A stretch of 64,000 nt of DNA from Cellulomonas fulva (GCF_018531375.1 NZ_JAHBOH010000002.1:372001-436000), one strand, 5' to 3'; shown: positions 1 to 11,831, numbered from the stretch's first letter. Translations and numbers: made by a program. Notes: a model not told the origin generated them from the sequence alone.

Positions 1-1094
1 GCGTCGTCCGCGGACTGCGGCGCGTCCTCGGCGGGCTCCTCCTCGGCCGTGGACCCGCCCGCCTGGTCGTCGGCCCCGCCGGACGCCGCCTCCTGCGCGC
101 GGGCGCGGTAGGCCGTGAGCGCGTCGCGCTGGCCCGCGAGCGGGACGCCGGCCTCCTCGAGGGTGCTGCGGACCGCGGTCCGCAGCGCGCGGGCGACCTC
201 CCACTGCATCGCCGGCGAGGTGCGCACCCGCATCCGCAGGGTGACGGCGTCGGCCGTGAGCTTCTCGATCCCCGTGATCCGCGGCGCGCCCAGGACGGCG
301 CCCTCGAGCGACGGGTCGGCGGCCACCGCGCGGGCCGCGCGGGTCAGCAGGGACCGGGCCTCGTCGAGGTCGACCCAGTAGTCGACGTCGACCTCGACCA
401 CGGCGGTCGCCCAGCCCTGGGTCTTGTTGCCGACGCGCAGCATCGTGCCGTTGGGCACGTACCAGAGCGTGCCGTCGTCGTCGCGGATCTTCGTCACCCG
501 CAGCGTGACGGCCTCCACGGTCCCGTTGGCCGGCCCGACGTCGACGACGTCGCCGACGCCGTACTGGTCCTCGAGCAGCATGAACGTGCCGGTGAGGAAG
601 TCCTTGACGAGGCTCTGGGCGCCGAAGCCGAGGGCCACCCCGACGATGCCGGCGGAGGCGATGAACGGTGCGACGTTCACGCTGAGCGCGTCGAGCACCA
701 GGATGACCGCGATGCTGCCGACCAGGATCGTGGCGGTCGAGCGCAGGACCGAGCCGAGGGTCCGGGCGCGCTGCGCGCGACGAGCGGTCGCGATCGGGTC
801 CGCCTTGAGCAGCGTCGCGCCCACCGCGCTGTCGCCGATCGGCTTGAGCACGCCCCGCCGCAGCGCGGGCGTGCCCTCCGCGACGTGGTCGGTCACGCGG
901 CGGATCGCGGACCGCAGCACGACGAGCACGATCGCGCTGACCACCACGATGATCGCGATGCGCAGCGGGACGCCCAGCAGCCAGTCCCACCACGCGCTCG
1001 CGGACGTCAGGTCGCCCGGCGCCAGGTCCGAGTCGGTGGGGCCGGGGCTCGGCGTCGTGGTGGCCAGTGCGGTGGCCAGGGTGGCGGCAGTCAT
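1..1094 (-). CDS. Mechanosensitive channel, MscS family (3' end outside window)
   Basis: This is a small-conductance mechanosensitive channel, a membrane pore that opens on osmotic downshock. The reading frame starts at ATG 1094 and has no stop before the window edge, so the C-terminus is missing. A hydrophobic segment lies at about residues 38-62. A pore-type helix rich in Gly/Ala follows near residues 145-170 (ASAGIVGVALGFGAQSLVKD), then the MscS beta domain (EDQYGVGDVVDVG). The visible C-terminal part is an acidic Ala/Glu/Asp-rich tail, probably cytoplasmic and disordered. The start lies two bases after the stop of the upstream S9 peptidase, so the two are probably co-transcribed and translationally coupled. 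The family call is secure; the physiological stimulus is inferred from the family. Confidence 0.9.
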   Translation of the reverse strand, partial: MTAATLATALATTTPSPGPTDSDLAPGDLTSASAWWDWLLGVPLRIAIIVVVSAIVLVVLRSAIRRVTDHVAEGTPALRRGVLKPIGDSAVGATLLKADPIATARRAQRARTLGSVLRSTATILVGSIAVILVLDALSVNVAPFIASAGIVGVALGFGAQSLVKDFLTGTFMLLEDQYGVGDVVDVGPANGTVEAVTLRVTKIRDDDGTLWYVPNGTMLRVGNKTQGWATAVVEVDVDYWVDLDEARSLLTRAARAVAADPSLEGAVLGAPRITGIEKLTADAVTLRMRVRTSPAMQWEVARALRTAVRSTLEEAGVPLAGQRDALTAYRARAQEAASGGADDQAGGSTAEEEPAEDAPQSADD

Positions 1095-1096
1095 CG

Positions 1097-3409
1097 TCAC
1101 GAGCCTGCCAGGCCGGTGTGGCGCGCCGCGAACTGGAGCTGCTCCACCGTCAGACCGATGGTGCGCGACAGCGCCCGGCCGCCGTGGCCCACGCCCGTCT
1201 CCCGGCGCACCAGGACGGGACGGTCCTCGACGGTGGCCGAGGTCGCGTGCTGCAGCGCCGCGGCCAGCTTGCGCGCGTGCAGCGGGTCGACGCGCGTGTC
1301 GCCCTCGAACACCGTGAACAGCGTGGCGGGGTAGCGCGTGCCCGTGACGACGCGGTGGTAGGGGGAGTACCCCAGGAGCCAGGCGAGCTCCTCGGGGACG
1401 TCGGCGTCGCCGTACTCCTCGGTCCAGGTCACGCCGAGGCCGAACCGCTGGTAGCGGACCATGTCGAGGAGCGGGGCGGAGCACACGGCCGCGGCGAACA
1501 GGTCCGGCCGCTGCGTGATCGCCGCCCCCACCAGGAGGCCGCCGTTGGAGCCGCCCCAGCACGCGAGGCGGTCCGGCGTGGTCCAGCCCTGCGCCACGAG
1601 CGCCTGCGCGACCGCGTGGAAGTCGTCGAACACGTTCTGCTTGGCGCCGCGCATGCCGTCGCGGTGCCACTGCTCGCCCTCCTCGCCGCCGCCGCGCAGG
1701 TTCGCGACGACGTACGCGCCGCCGGCCTCCACCCACGCGAGCGTGGACGCGGAGTACGCGGGGTCCAGCGAGATCTGGAAGCCGCCGTAGCCGTACAGGA
1801 TCGTCGGCAGCGCGGCGAGGGGACGCACGTCCTCGTCGTCCCCGGAGGCGCCCGGGCGCACCAGGTCCGCCCGCACCACGACGAACGCGCGCACGGTGGT
1901 CCCGTCCGCGGACGGCACCGCGTGGCGCAGGACGCGCACGTCCGGGACGTCGGCGACCGCACCCGGGGGAGCGGCCCACAGCGTCACCTCCCGCGTCGTC
2001 GCGTCGAACCGCAGCACCCTCGGCACGCTCGTGTGGTCCGTGTAGGAGAACCACACCTCCGGACCGCCCTCGGGGCGGGTGACCAGGCCCGACACCGACC
2101 CGAGCCCGGGCAGGACCACGCTGCCGTCGGCGCCCGGCAGGCGCGTGCCCGACGCGGGGTCGTGCACCGTGACCTCGGAGACGGCGTGCCGGCGCCACGA
2201 GGCGAGCAGGAGCCTCGGGGTCCGGCCGTCGTCCCCGCCGTCGTCGGTGAACGCGACGTCCTCGAGCACGGCCTCGTCGTCCTCCGCCAGGAGCGTGCGC
2301 CAGTGGGGGACGCCCGGCGTGGTGGGGTCCGTGACCGCCAGCCGCCCGCGGGGCGCGTCCAGGTCCGTGTGCACGTAGAGCCGGCCGTCGCGGGCGACCC
2401 ACGCGCCGGTCTCGGCGTCGAGACCGACCGCGACCTCGACGAAGACCGGCGCCTGCGGCGAGGACGTCGCGAGGTCCGCGATCCACACGTCCGTCCGCGG
2501 CGCCGTGCCGGCGGAGGCCGAGACGATCAGCCAGCGCCCGTCCCGGGAGACGGACACGCCGTAGTAGCTGGTGTGCGCCAGCCCGGCGCCGAACACCTCG
2601 ACGTCGTCGTCCGCCGGGGTGCCGACCCGGTGCAGCCACACCCGGCGGTGGTACTGCCGCTCGTCCTCCGGCAGCAGCACGGGAGCCAGGCGGCGGACGT
2701 AGAAGAACGCCTCGCCTCCCGGCAGCCACGCGACGGGCGAGTAGCGGGCCCGGTCGATCGGCCCGTCCACCACCTCGCCGGTCGCCACGTCGAGCACGCG
2801 CAGCACGGACTCCTCGGTCCCGCCCGTGGACGCCTGGTAGGCCAGCAGGTCGCCCTCCCGGGACGGCTGCCACGCGTCGAGCGTCGTGGTGCCCGCGGGG
2901 TCGAGCTGCATGGGGTCGACGAGCACGCGCTCCGCGCCGGTGCCGTGCGCACCCGCGGCGCTCTCGGCACCCGCGGGCCCGGACGCTCGTCCCCCCGGCT
3001 CCGCCAGCACGACCACCGCGTGCTCCTGGTCGCCCGCGCGGCGGGAGAAGAAGCGCCGCTCGCCCCGCCACACCGGCGCGCCGACGAAGCCCGCGCCGAG
3101 CAGGGTGCGCATCCGCGCGGTCAGCGTCGCCGTCGCGAACGGGCCGTCCGCGGGCTCGGCCGCGGCGCGGCACCGCTCGTAGAGCTCGTCCTGCGCCTGC
3201 GACCAGGCGCGCGTCTCGTCGTCGTCCGCGTCCTCGAGCCAGCGGTACGGGTCGGCGACCCGGTGGCCGTGCAGGTCCTCGACGAGGTCGACGCGGCGTG
3301 CCGACGGGTACCCGAACGGGGTGGCCGGGGAGGTCAAGGACGTCGGGGCGGCCGCGGGGTCGGCCGCCCGGGGCGTGCGGGGGACCGGGTTCGACGAGGG
3401 TGCGGTCAT
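1097..3409 (-). CDS. S9 family (prolyl oligopeptidase-type) serine peptidase
   Basis: This 770-residue protein has the S9A architecture: an N-terminal beta-propeller that limits access to short peptides, then a C-terminal alpha/beta-hydrolase domain. The nucleophile motif GGSNGG is near residue 617, with the Asp in TRVDPLHARK near 703 and the catalytic His in GVGHGGR near 736. The family cleaves peptides after proline or basic residues; the exact specificity cannot be read here. No signal peptide is evident, so it is probably cytoplasmic. ATG 3409 was chosen because it begins the conserved region leading to FGYPSARRVDLVEDLHG; the open frame continues far upstream only as antisense of malQ. 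A -10-like TAGCCT lies eight bases upstream. The mscS-type gene follows two bases after the stop. Confidence 0.92.
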   Translation of the reverse strand: MTAPSSNPVPRTPRAADPAAAPTSLTSPATPFGYPSARRVDLVEDLHGHRVADPYRWLEDADDDETRAWSQAQDELYERCRAAAEPADGPFATATLTARMRTLLGAGFVGAPVWRGERRFFSRRAGDQEHAVVVLAEPGGRASGPAGAESAAGAHGTGAERVLVDPMQLDPAGTTTLDAWQPSREGDLLAYQASTGGTEESVLRVLDVATGEVVDGPIDRARYSPVAWLPGGEAFFYVRRLAPVLLPEDERQYHRRVWLHRVGTPADDDVEVFGAGLAHTSYYGVSVSRDGRWLIVSASAGTAPRTDVWIADLATSSPQAPVFVEVAVGLDAETGAWVARDGRLYVHTDLDAPRGRLAVTDPTTPGVPHWRTLLAEDDEAVLEDVAFTDDGGDDGRTPRLLLASWRRHAVSEVTVHDPASGTRLPGADGSVVLPGLGSVSGLVTRPEGGPEVWFSYTDHTSVPRVLRFDATTREVTLWAAPPGAVADVPDVRVLRHAVPSADGTTVRAFVVVRADLVRPGASGDDEDVRPLAALPTILYGYGGFQISLDPAYSASTLAWVEAGGAYVVANLRGGGEEGEQWHRDGMRGAKQNVFDDFHAVAQALVAQGWTTPDRLACWGGSNGGLLVGAAITQRPDLFAAAVCSAPLLDMVRYQRFGLGVTWTEEYGDADVPEELAWLLGYSPYHRVVTGTRYPATLFTVFEGDTRVDPLHARKLAAALQHATSATVEDRPVLVRRETGVGHGGRALSRTIGLTVEQLQFAARHTGLAGS

Positions 3410-3484
3410 GGTCCGCAAGGCTACGACGTGCGCCTGCGCCTGCGCGTCGGGACCTGTGGGACGGCCGTCGCCGCGGTGCTCTGG

Positions 3485-3490
3485 CAGGAT
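3485..3490 (+). promoter_or_regulatory. -10-like element of an apparently leaderless malQ
   Basis: CAGGAT ends exactly six bases before GTG 3497 and no Shine-Dalgarno sequence is seen. This matches the -10 spacing of leaderless actinobacterial transcripts. Confidence 0.5.
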
Positions 3491-3496
3491 CGAACC

Positions 3497-5626
3497 GTGG
3501 CGGACGACACCCAGGCACCCTCCGAGGCGCTGCTGCGCCTCGCGACAGCGCACGGCGTCGTCCCCGACCACTGGGGTTTCCACGGCGACCTGCGCCGCGC
3601 GTCCGCGGACACCCTGCGCGCCGTCCTCGCCGCGCTCGGCGTGGACGCCGGTTCGCCGGAGCGGATCGACGTCGCGCTCGCGCACGTCGACGACCAGCCG
3701 TGGCGCCGCATCCTGCCGCCCGTGGTCGTCACGCGGCAGGGCCGGCAGCAGCAGGTTCCCGTGCACGTCACCGACGGGGACCCGGTGCACGTCTGGCTCG
3801 AGCTCGACGAGGAGGCGGGCGGCGGACGCCGGGAGCTCACGCAGGTCGACGCGTACGTCGAGCCGCGAGCGGTCGACGGCCGACGCGTCGGACGTGCCAC
3901 GTTCACGCTCCCGGGGGACCTGCCGCTCGGCTGGCACCAGATCCACGCCGCGGGCCCGTCGGCGAACGCCCGTGCGGTCGTGGTCGTGACCCCCGACCGC
4001 CTCGAGCTCCCCGAGCGGCTGCGCGGCGGGCGGTCGTGGGGCTACATGGCACAGCTCTACTCGGTGCGCTCGCGGCGCTCGTGGGGCGTCGGCGACCTCG
4101 CGGACCTGGCCGACATCGGCTGGCTCGCGGGCCGGGAGGCGGGCGCCGACTTCCTGCTGATCAACCCGCTGCACGCGGCGGAGCCCGTGGCGCCCATGAC
4201 GCCGTCGCCCTACCTGCCGACCACGCGCCGGTTCGTCAACCCGCTGTACATCCGCCCTGAGGCGGTCCCCGAGGCCGCCTACCTGACCTCCGCGGACCGC
4301 TCGCTGGTCGAGTGGGCGTTCGAGTCGGTCCAGGGCCTCGCGCTCGACGCCGGGCCGATCGACCGCGACGCGGCCTGGGAGGCGAAGCGGTCCGCGCTCG
4401 ACGTGCTGTTCGCGCAGCCCCGCTCCGCCGCGCGGCAGGCCGCCTACCAGGACTTCGTCGAGGAGCAGGGCCCGGGCCTCGGCACGTTCGCGCTGTGGTG
4501 CGCGCTCGCGGAGAAGTACGGGCCGGAGACGATCCCGGCCGAGCTCGGCGACCCCGCGTCGCCCGCGGTCGCGGCCGAGCGGGCGGCGCTCGCGGACCGC
4601 GTCGAGTTCCACACGTGGCTGCAGTGGGTGGCCGACGAGCAGCTCGCCGCGGCGCAGGCCGCCGCGCACGCCGGCGGCATGGCGATCGGGATCATGCACG
4701 ACCTCGCGGTGGGCGTGCACCCCGCCGGCGCCGACGTGTGGTCGCTCGGTGACGTCCTGGCCCGCGGTGCGACCGTCGGCGCCCCGCCCGACATGTACAA
4801 CCAGCAGGGCCAGAACTGGTCGCAGCCGCCGTGGCGCCCCGACGCGCTCGCCCGGGCCGCGTACGCGCCCTACCGGGACATGCTGCGCACCGTGCTCCGG
4901 CACGCCGGCGCGATCCGCATCGACCACGTCATCGGCCTGTTCCGGCTGTGGTGGATCCCGACCGGCGCGGGCGCCGACGAGGGTGCCTACGTGCGGTACG
5001 ACCACGAGGCGCTCGTCGGCATCCTCGCGCTCGAGGCGCACCGCGCCGGTGCCGTCGTGATCGGCGAGGACCTCGGCACCGTCGAGCCGTGGGTGCGGGA
5101 CTACCTGTCCGAGCGCGGCATCCTCGGGACCTCGGTGCTGTGGTTCGAGGGCGACGGGCACGGCAGCCCGCTGCCCCCCGAGCACTACCGGCCGCTCGTG
5201 CTCGCCACGGTGACCACGCACGACCTGCCGCCGAGCGCGGGCTACCTCGCCGGGGAGCACGTCGCGATCCGGGAGCGCCTCGGCCTGCTCACCGAGCCGC
5301 TCGCGGTCGTCCGCGCGCAGGCCGACGCGGAGCGCGACCGGATGCTGGCGGCCCTGCGGCAGCGCGGCCTGGTGGGCGACGACCCCTCGGAGCGCGAGGT
5401 CGTCGAGGCGCTGCACCGCTACGTCATGGCCACGCCGGCCGTGCTGGTCGGCGTCTCGCTCGCCGACGCGGTGGGGGAACGACGGGCCCAGAACCAGCCC
5501 GGCACCGACCAGGAGTACCCCAACTGGAAGGTCCCGCTGGCCGACTCGGTGGGTCAGGTCGTCCTGCTCGACGACCTCTTCACCAACGCCCGGCTCCGCA
5601 GCCTCGCGGCGGTCCTCCGGTCCTGA
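3497..5626 (+). CDS. malQ: 4-alpha-glucanotransferase (amylomaltase)
   Basis: MalQ (GH77) transfers alpha-1,4-glucan segments between maltodextrins in cytoplasmic maltose/glycogen metabolism. The 709-residue protein has the N-terminal extension typical of actinobacterial MalQ before the GH77 barrel. The nucleophile Asp is in RIDHVIGLFR near residue 475, the acid/base Glu in VIGEDLGT near 522 and the third acidic residue in TTHDLPPS near 574. The C-terminus NQPGTDQEYPNWKVPL is also typical. The GTG start at 3497 is the first codon of the conserved N-terminus and sits six bases after a CAGGAT hexamer, suggesting a leaderless mRNA. The gene stands alone between a divergent peptidase and a convergent pepN, with a strong hairpin downstream. 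No maltose transport genes are adjacent. Confidence 0.95.
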   Translation: MADDTQAPSEALLRLATAHGVVPDHWGFHGDLRRASADTLRAVLAALGVDAGSPERIDVALAHVDDQPWRRILPPVVVTRQGRQQQVPVHVTDGDPVHVWLELDEEAGGGRRELTQVDAYVEPRAVDGRRVGRATFTLPGDLPLGWHQIHAAGPSANARAVVVVTPDRLELPERLRGGRSWGYMAQLYSVRSRRSWGVGDLADLADIGWLAGREAGADFLLINPLHAAEPVAPMTPSPYLPTTRRFVNPLYIRPEAVPEAAYLTSADRSLVEWAFESVQGLALDAGPIDRDAAWEAKRSALDVLFAQPRSAARQAAYQDFVEEQGPGLGTFALWCALAEKYGPETIPAELGDPASPAVAAERAALADRVEFHTWLQWVADEQLAAAQAAAHAGGMAIGIMHDLAVGVHPAGADVWSLGDVLARGATVGAPPDMYNQQGQNWSQPPWRPDALARAAYAPYRDMLRTVLRHAGAIRIDHVIGLFRLWWIPTGAGADEGAYVRYDHEALVGILALEAHRAGAVVIGEDLGTVEPWVRDYLSERGILGTSVLWFEGDGHGSPLPPEHYRPLVLATVTTHDLPPSAGYLAGEHVAIRERLGLLTEPLAVVRAQADAERDRMLAALRQRGLVGDDPSEREVVEALHRYVMATPAVLVGVSLADAVGERRAQNQPGTDQEYPNWKVPLADSVGQVVLLDDLFTNARLRSLAAVLRS

Positions 5627-5658
5627 GCCCGGCTGCCGGGCACAGCTGTCGGGCCCGC

Positions 5659-5709
5659 TGGTCGAGCACCCCGGTCGAGCACACCGGTAAGCACGCCGGC
5701 CGAGCACGC
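5659..5709. repeat. Four-copy, ~13-base tandem array between malQ and pepN
   Basis: Four degenerate copies of a unit like CGGTCGAGCACAC (13, 13, 12 and 13 bases) lie head to tail in the convergent spacer, just before the hairpin at 5716-5746. Copies differ at a few positions. No coding frame uses them. Confidence 0.75.
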
Positions 5710-5715
5710 ACGCAG

Positions 5716-5746
5716 CCCCGCGGGCGGCAGTGCGCCGCCCGCGGGG
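5716..5746. terminator. Bidirectional hairpin terminator between malQ and pepN
   Basis: A perfect 13-bp stem (CCCCGCGGGCGGC at 5716-5728 and its complement at 5734-5746) encloses a 5-base loop. It sits between two convergent genes and could serve both. There is no T-run, which is usual in high-GC actinobacteria. Confidence 0.75.
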
Positions 5747-5755
5747 TCGTCGGGC

Positions 5756-8347
<2,592 letters not shown>

Positions 8348-8489
8348 AGGGGCTCCTTCGGTCGGTTCATAGGCCCGGGTTGCGGGCCGCAGCCGATCAT
8401 CGCACGCAGCGCCGAGGGGTGACGGAGCATGATGGGCACACCCCCGCCGCCGGCCACCCGCCGTCGGCCACCCGAGGAACGGAGCGCCT

Positions 8490-9107
8490 GTGTCCGGCAC
8501 GCCCGCACGTCCCGTCGTCGACTTCTGGTTCGACCCCGCCTGCCCGTGGGCGTGGATGACCTCCCGCTGGATCGACGAGGTGTCCCGCCACCGCGACCTC
8601 GAGGTGCGCTGGCACGTCATGAGCCTGTCGGTGCTGAACGAGGGGCGCGAGGACCTCCCCGAGCGGTACGTGCGGCTCATGAGCGAGGGGTGGGCGCCCG
8701 TCCGCGTGCTGGTCGCCGCCGCGCGTGACCACGGCGACCAGGTGCTCAAGCCGCTGTACGACGCGATGGGCACGCGCAAGCACCCGGGCGGACGGGAGGA
8801 CAACGAGGCGGTCATCGCCGAGTCGCTCGCCGAGGTCGGCCTGCCCGCCGAGCTGGCCGCCGTGGGCGCGACGGACGAGGTCGACGACCTGCTGCGCGCC
8901 TCGCACGGCGAGGCGATCGCGCTCGTCGGGGACGAGGTCGGCACGCCCGTCGTGGCGATCGACGGCGTCGGCTACTTCGGCCCCGTCGTCACGCCCGCCC
9001 CGACCGGGCAGGCGGCGCTCGACCTCTTCGACGGGCTCGTGCTGATGACGCGCGTCCCCGGCTTCTACGAGCTCAAGCGCACGCGGACCGCCGGCCCCCA
9101 GTTCTGA
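8490..9107 (+). CDS. DsbA-fold protein related to mycothiol-dependent nitroreductase Rv2466c
   Basis: This 205-residue protein has the DsbA-like thioredoxin fold. Its N-terminus VDFWFDPACPWAWMTSRW matches the mycobacterial Rv2466c family, which uses mycothiol to reduce disulfides and some nitro compounds. The active-site motif here is Cys-Pro-Trp-Ala: the first Cys is present (about residue 19) but the second of the usual CxxC is Ala. The cis-Pro loop is visible as VGTPVVAI near residue 150. A single-Cys site suggests monothiol chemistry with mycothiol, which is an inference. GTG 8490 gives a start right at the beta-strand before the active site. It is cytoplasmic, with no signal peptide. It diverges from pepN and shares a 140-bp spacer with it. 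Confidence 0.85.
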   Translation: MSGTPARPVVDFWFDPACPWAWMTSRWIDEVSRHRDLEVRWHVMSLSVLNEGREDLPERYVRLMSEGWAPVRVLVAAARDHGDQVLKPLYDAMGTRKHPGGREDNEAVIAESLAEVGLPAELAAVGATDEVDDLLRASHGEAIALVGDEVGTPVVAIDGVGYFGPVVTPAPTGQAALDLFDGLVLMTRVPGFYELKRTRTAGPQF

Positions 9108-9286
9108 CGGGGCCGCGCGGGCAGAGGACGGGTCGACGGGGCCGACGAGGGCGATGGCCACGCCGGGTGCGCGCCGGGCACGGCGTGGCAGGCTAGCGTG
9201 ACGCGGTCCCGTGGCCGGCCCCTGCCGGCTGCCGCGCGGCCCCGTCGAGGCGACGGACACGACAGCTGACGGTGAGGAGTCCCGTG

Positions 9287-9799
9287 ATGGCCACCAGGCG
9301 AACGATCCGCACGTGGGTCGTCATCGACGCGGTGCTCGTGGCGGTCTTCCTGGTCCTGCTGGTCGTCACGCTCGTGAGCGGCGACGACGAGCCCGCGGAC
9401 CCGGGCGCCGGGCCACCGTCGGGGTCCCCGACGGCGGTCGCGACGCGCGCCGGCGACGCCACGGAGTTCGCCCTGCCGAGCGGCAACATCGCGTGCACCA
9501 TGGCGGCCAGCGGGGTCACCTGCACGATCGCGAGCATCACCTACGACCCGCCGGCGGTCGCCGGCTGCACGGGCGACACGGGCCACGTGCTCGTCCTCAA
9601 CGACGACGGCTTCGCGTTCGACTGCGTGAACGGGGCGGCGCCGTCGGTCGCGGGCGACGACGTGCCCGTGCTCGAGTACGGCTCGTCGGCGACGGCGGGC
9701 GGCTACACGTGCACCAGCGCCACCGACGGCGTCACGTGCACCGACGACGCCGGCGTGGGCTTCAAGCTCGCGCGCGCCTCCTGGGAGGAGCTGCCCTGA
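9287..9799 (+). CDS. Membrane-anchored exported protein, DUF6636-like
   Basis: This 170-residue protein has one N-terminal hydrophobic segment (about residues 9-30) and then a Pro/Gly/Ala-rich linker, so the C-terminal domain should lie outside the cell. That domain contains paired cysteines and the pattern LPSGNIACTM, TCTIA, FDCVN, YTCTS, VTCTD. This resembles the small actinobacterial DUF6636 family, whose function is unknown. ATG 9287 was preferred over GTG 9272 and 9284 because a GTGAGGAG Shine-Dalgarno ends seven bases before it. A TAGCGT hexamer lies about 90 bases upstream and could be the -10. The stop is six bases from the end of the convergent M13 peptidase gene. Confidence 0.8.
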   Translation: MATRRTIRTWVVIDAVLVAVFLVLLVVTLVSGDDEPADPGAGPPSGSPTAVATRAGDATEFALPSGNIACTMAASGVTCTIASITYDPPAVAGCTGDTGHVLVLNDDGFAFDCVNGAAPSVAGDDVPVLEYGSSATAGGYTCTSATDGVTCTDDAGVGFKLARASWEELP

Positions 9800-9805
9800 C
9801 GGCGG

Positions 9806-11785
9806 TCACCAGATGCGGACGCGGCGCTCCGGCTCCAGGTACAGCGCGTCGCCGGGCTGCACGTCGAACGCCGCGGCGAACTCCGGGACGTTCCGGACCA
9901 CGCCGTTGCACCGGAACTCGTCCGGCGCGTGGGGGTCGGTCGCCAGGCGGCGGACGACCTCCTCGTCGCGGCCCTTGGTCCGCCAGGCCTGCGCCCAGCC
10001 CAGGAAGAACCGCTGCACGCCCGTGACGCCGTCGATCACCGGGGCCTCGTCGAGCGGACGGCCGAGCGCGATGCGGTAGGCGCGCAGCGCGATCGACAGG
10101 CCGCCCAGGTCGCCGATGTTCTCGCCGATGGTGAGCGCGCCGTTGACGTGGTGCGACCCGTCGAGCTGTGCGGGGGAGAACGCGTCGTACTGCGCGACGA
10201 GCGCGGCGGTCCGGCGCTCGAACTCGGCGCGGTCGTCCGCGGTCCACCAGTCCTCGAGCCGGCCCGCGCCGTCGTACTTGCTGCCCTGGTCGTCGAAGCC
10301 GTGGCCGATCTCGTGGCCGATGACCGCGCCGATCGCGCCGAAGTTCATCGCGTCGTCCGCCTCGGCGTCGAAGAACGGCGGCTGCAGGATCGCCGCGGGG
10401 AAGACGATCTCGTTCATGCCCGGGTTGTAGTAGGCGTTGACGGTCTGGGGCGTCATGAACCACTCGTCGCGGTCGATCGGCTTGCCGATCTTGCCGAGCT
10501 CCCGGTCGAGCTCGAACGCGTTGGCGTGCCGGACGTTGCCCAGGAGGTCCGTCGCGTCGACCTGCAGCGCGGAGTAGTCCCGCCACCGCACCGGGTAGCC
10601 GATCTTGGGCGTGAACGCGTCGAGCTTGGCGAGCGCCTTGGCCCGGGTCTCCGGGCTCATCCAGTCCAGGCCGGTGATCGACTCGCGGTACGCCTCGACC
10701 AGGTGGCCGACGAGCTCGTCCATCCGCTCCTTGTGCGCGGGCGGGAAGTGCCGCGCGACGTAGACCTCGCCCACCGCCTCGCCGAGCACGCCCTGGACGA
10801 GCGAGACCCCGCGCTTCCACCGGTCCCGCAGCTCCTGCGCCCCGGTGAGCGTGCGGCCGTAGAAGTCGAAGTTCGCCTCGACGACCTCGTCGGTCAGGTA
10901 CGGCGCCCGCGCCGTGACCACGTGGTACGCGAGCCACGCCTGCCAGCTCTCGAGCGGCTCGTCGGCCCACGCCCGCGCGAACGCCTCCGCGTACTCCGGC
11001 TCGCGCACGACGAGCTGGTCCAACGAGCCCGCCGGAGCGCCGAGCGCCTGCGCCCAGGCGCGCCAGTCGAAGCCGGGCGCGCTCTGAGCGAGCGCCGCGA
11101 GCGTGGTCGGGTTGTAGGTCAGGTCGGCGTCGCGGTCCTTCACGACGTCCCAGTGTCCGGCCGCGAGGCGCGTCTCCAGGTCGACGACGAGCCCGGCGAG
11201 CCGGTCGGCCTCGTCGCCCGAGGCGACCTGCGCGAGCTCGAGCATGCGGGCGACGTGCGGCCGGTACGCCGCGAGCACCGCCGCGTACTGCTCGTCGCGG
11301 TAGTACGCCTCGTCCGGCAGGCCCAGGCCGCTCTGGGTGAGGTAGACGACGTACCGCTCGGGGTCGTCCGCGTCGTTGTCGACCCAGAAGCCGACCGCGC
11401 CGCCGGCGCCCGTGCGCTGCAGCGCGCCCAGCGCGCCGGTGAGCTCGGCCTGCGAGGTCGCGTCCTCGACCAGTGCCAGGTCGGTGCGCAGCGGCGTGAG
11501 GCCCGCCGCCTCGATCGCCTCGGTGTCCATGAAGCTCGCGTAGACGGCGCCGACCTTGGCACCGGCGCCCGACGCGTCGCCGTCGGCCTGCGCCCCGAGG
11601 TCGGCGATGATGTCGCGGACCTGCTCCTCCGCCCGGTCGTGCAGCGCGCGGAAGGTGCCGTCCATCGCGCGGTCCGCGGGGATCACGTGCTGGGCGATCC
11701 AGCGCCCGTTCACGTGCCGGAACAGGTCGTCCTGGGGGCGGACGTCGGGGTCGAGGTCGGTCAGGTCGAGGCCGCTGCGCGTCAT
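9806..11785 (-). CDS. M13 family zinc metallopeptidase (PepO/neprilysin-like)
   Basis: This is a 659-residue M13 endopeptidase that cleaves oligopeptides. The zinc motif VIGHEIGHGFDDQGSKYD is near residue 488, the third ligand Glu is in GENIGDLGG near 548, and the M13 substrate motif NAYYNP is near 447. The C-terminus shows the family pattern CNGVVRNVPEFAAAF and ends in VRIW, matching the usual M13 end. No signal peptide or anchor precedes the catalytic domain, so unlike mammalian neprilysins it is predicted cytoplasmic. ATG 11785 is six bases downstream of a TAGGCT hexamer, suggesting a leaderless mRNA divergent from rpiB. Confidence 0.94.
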   Translation of the reverse strand: MTRSGLDLTDLDPDVRPQDDLFRHVNGRWIAQHVIPADRAMDGTFRALHDRAEEQVRDIIADLGAQADGDASGAGAKVGAVYASFMDTEAIEAAGLTPLRTDLALVEDATSQAELTGALGALQRTGAGGAVGFWVDNDADDPERYVVYLTQSGLGLPDEAYYRDEQYAAVLAAYRPHVARMLELAQVASGDEADRLAGLVVDLETRLAAGHWDVVKDRDADLTYNPTTLAALAQSAPGFDWRAWAQALGAPAGSLDQLVVREPEYAEAFARAWADEPLESWQAWLAYHVVTARAPYLTDEVVEANFDFYGRTLTGAQELRDRWKRGVSLVQGVLGEAVGEVYVARHFPPAHKERMDELVGHLVEAYRESITGLDWMSPETRAKALAKLDAFTPKIGYPVRWRDYSALQVDATDLLGNVRHANAFELDRELGKIGKPIDRDEWFMTPQTVNAYYNPGMNEIVFPAAILQPPFFDAEADDAMNFGAIGAVIGHEIGHGFDDQGSKYDGAGRLEDWWTADDRAEFERRTAALVAQYDAFSPAQLDGSHHVNGALTIGENIGDLGGLSIALRAYRIALGRPLDEAPVIDGVTGVQRFFLGWAQAWRTKGRDEEVVRRLATDPHAPDEFRCNGVVRNVPEFAAAFDVQPGDALYLEPERRVRIW

Positions 11786-11791
11786 GGCCCC

Positions 11792-11797
11792 AGCCTA
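11792..11797 (-). promoter_or_regulatory. -10-like element of the M13 peptidase gene
   Basis: TAGGCT reads leftward on the minus strand and ends six bases before ATG 11785; no ribosome binding site intervenes. It is back to back with the rpiB element at 11832-11837. Confidence 0.5.
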
Positions 11798-11831
11798 CGG
11801 ACGCGGTGGGTGTGCTCGCCGCCCGGTGCGG

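Noticed and set aside
1067..5626. Very long open frame on the plus strand covering the S9 peptidase region
   Set aside because: Only the part from 3497 is MalQ; the rest is antisense to the S9 gene, with Arg/Val-rich low-complexity sequence typical of high-GC shadow frames.
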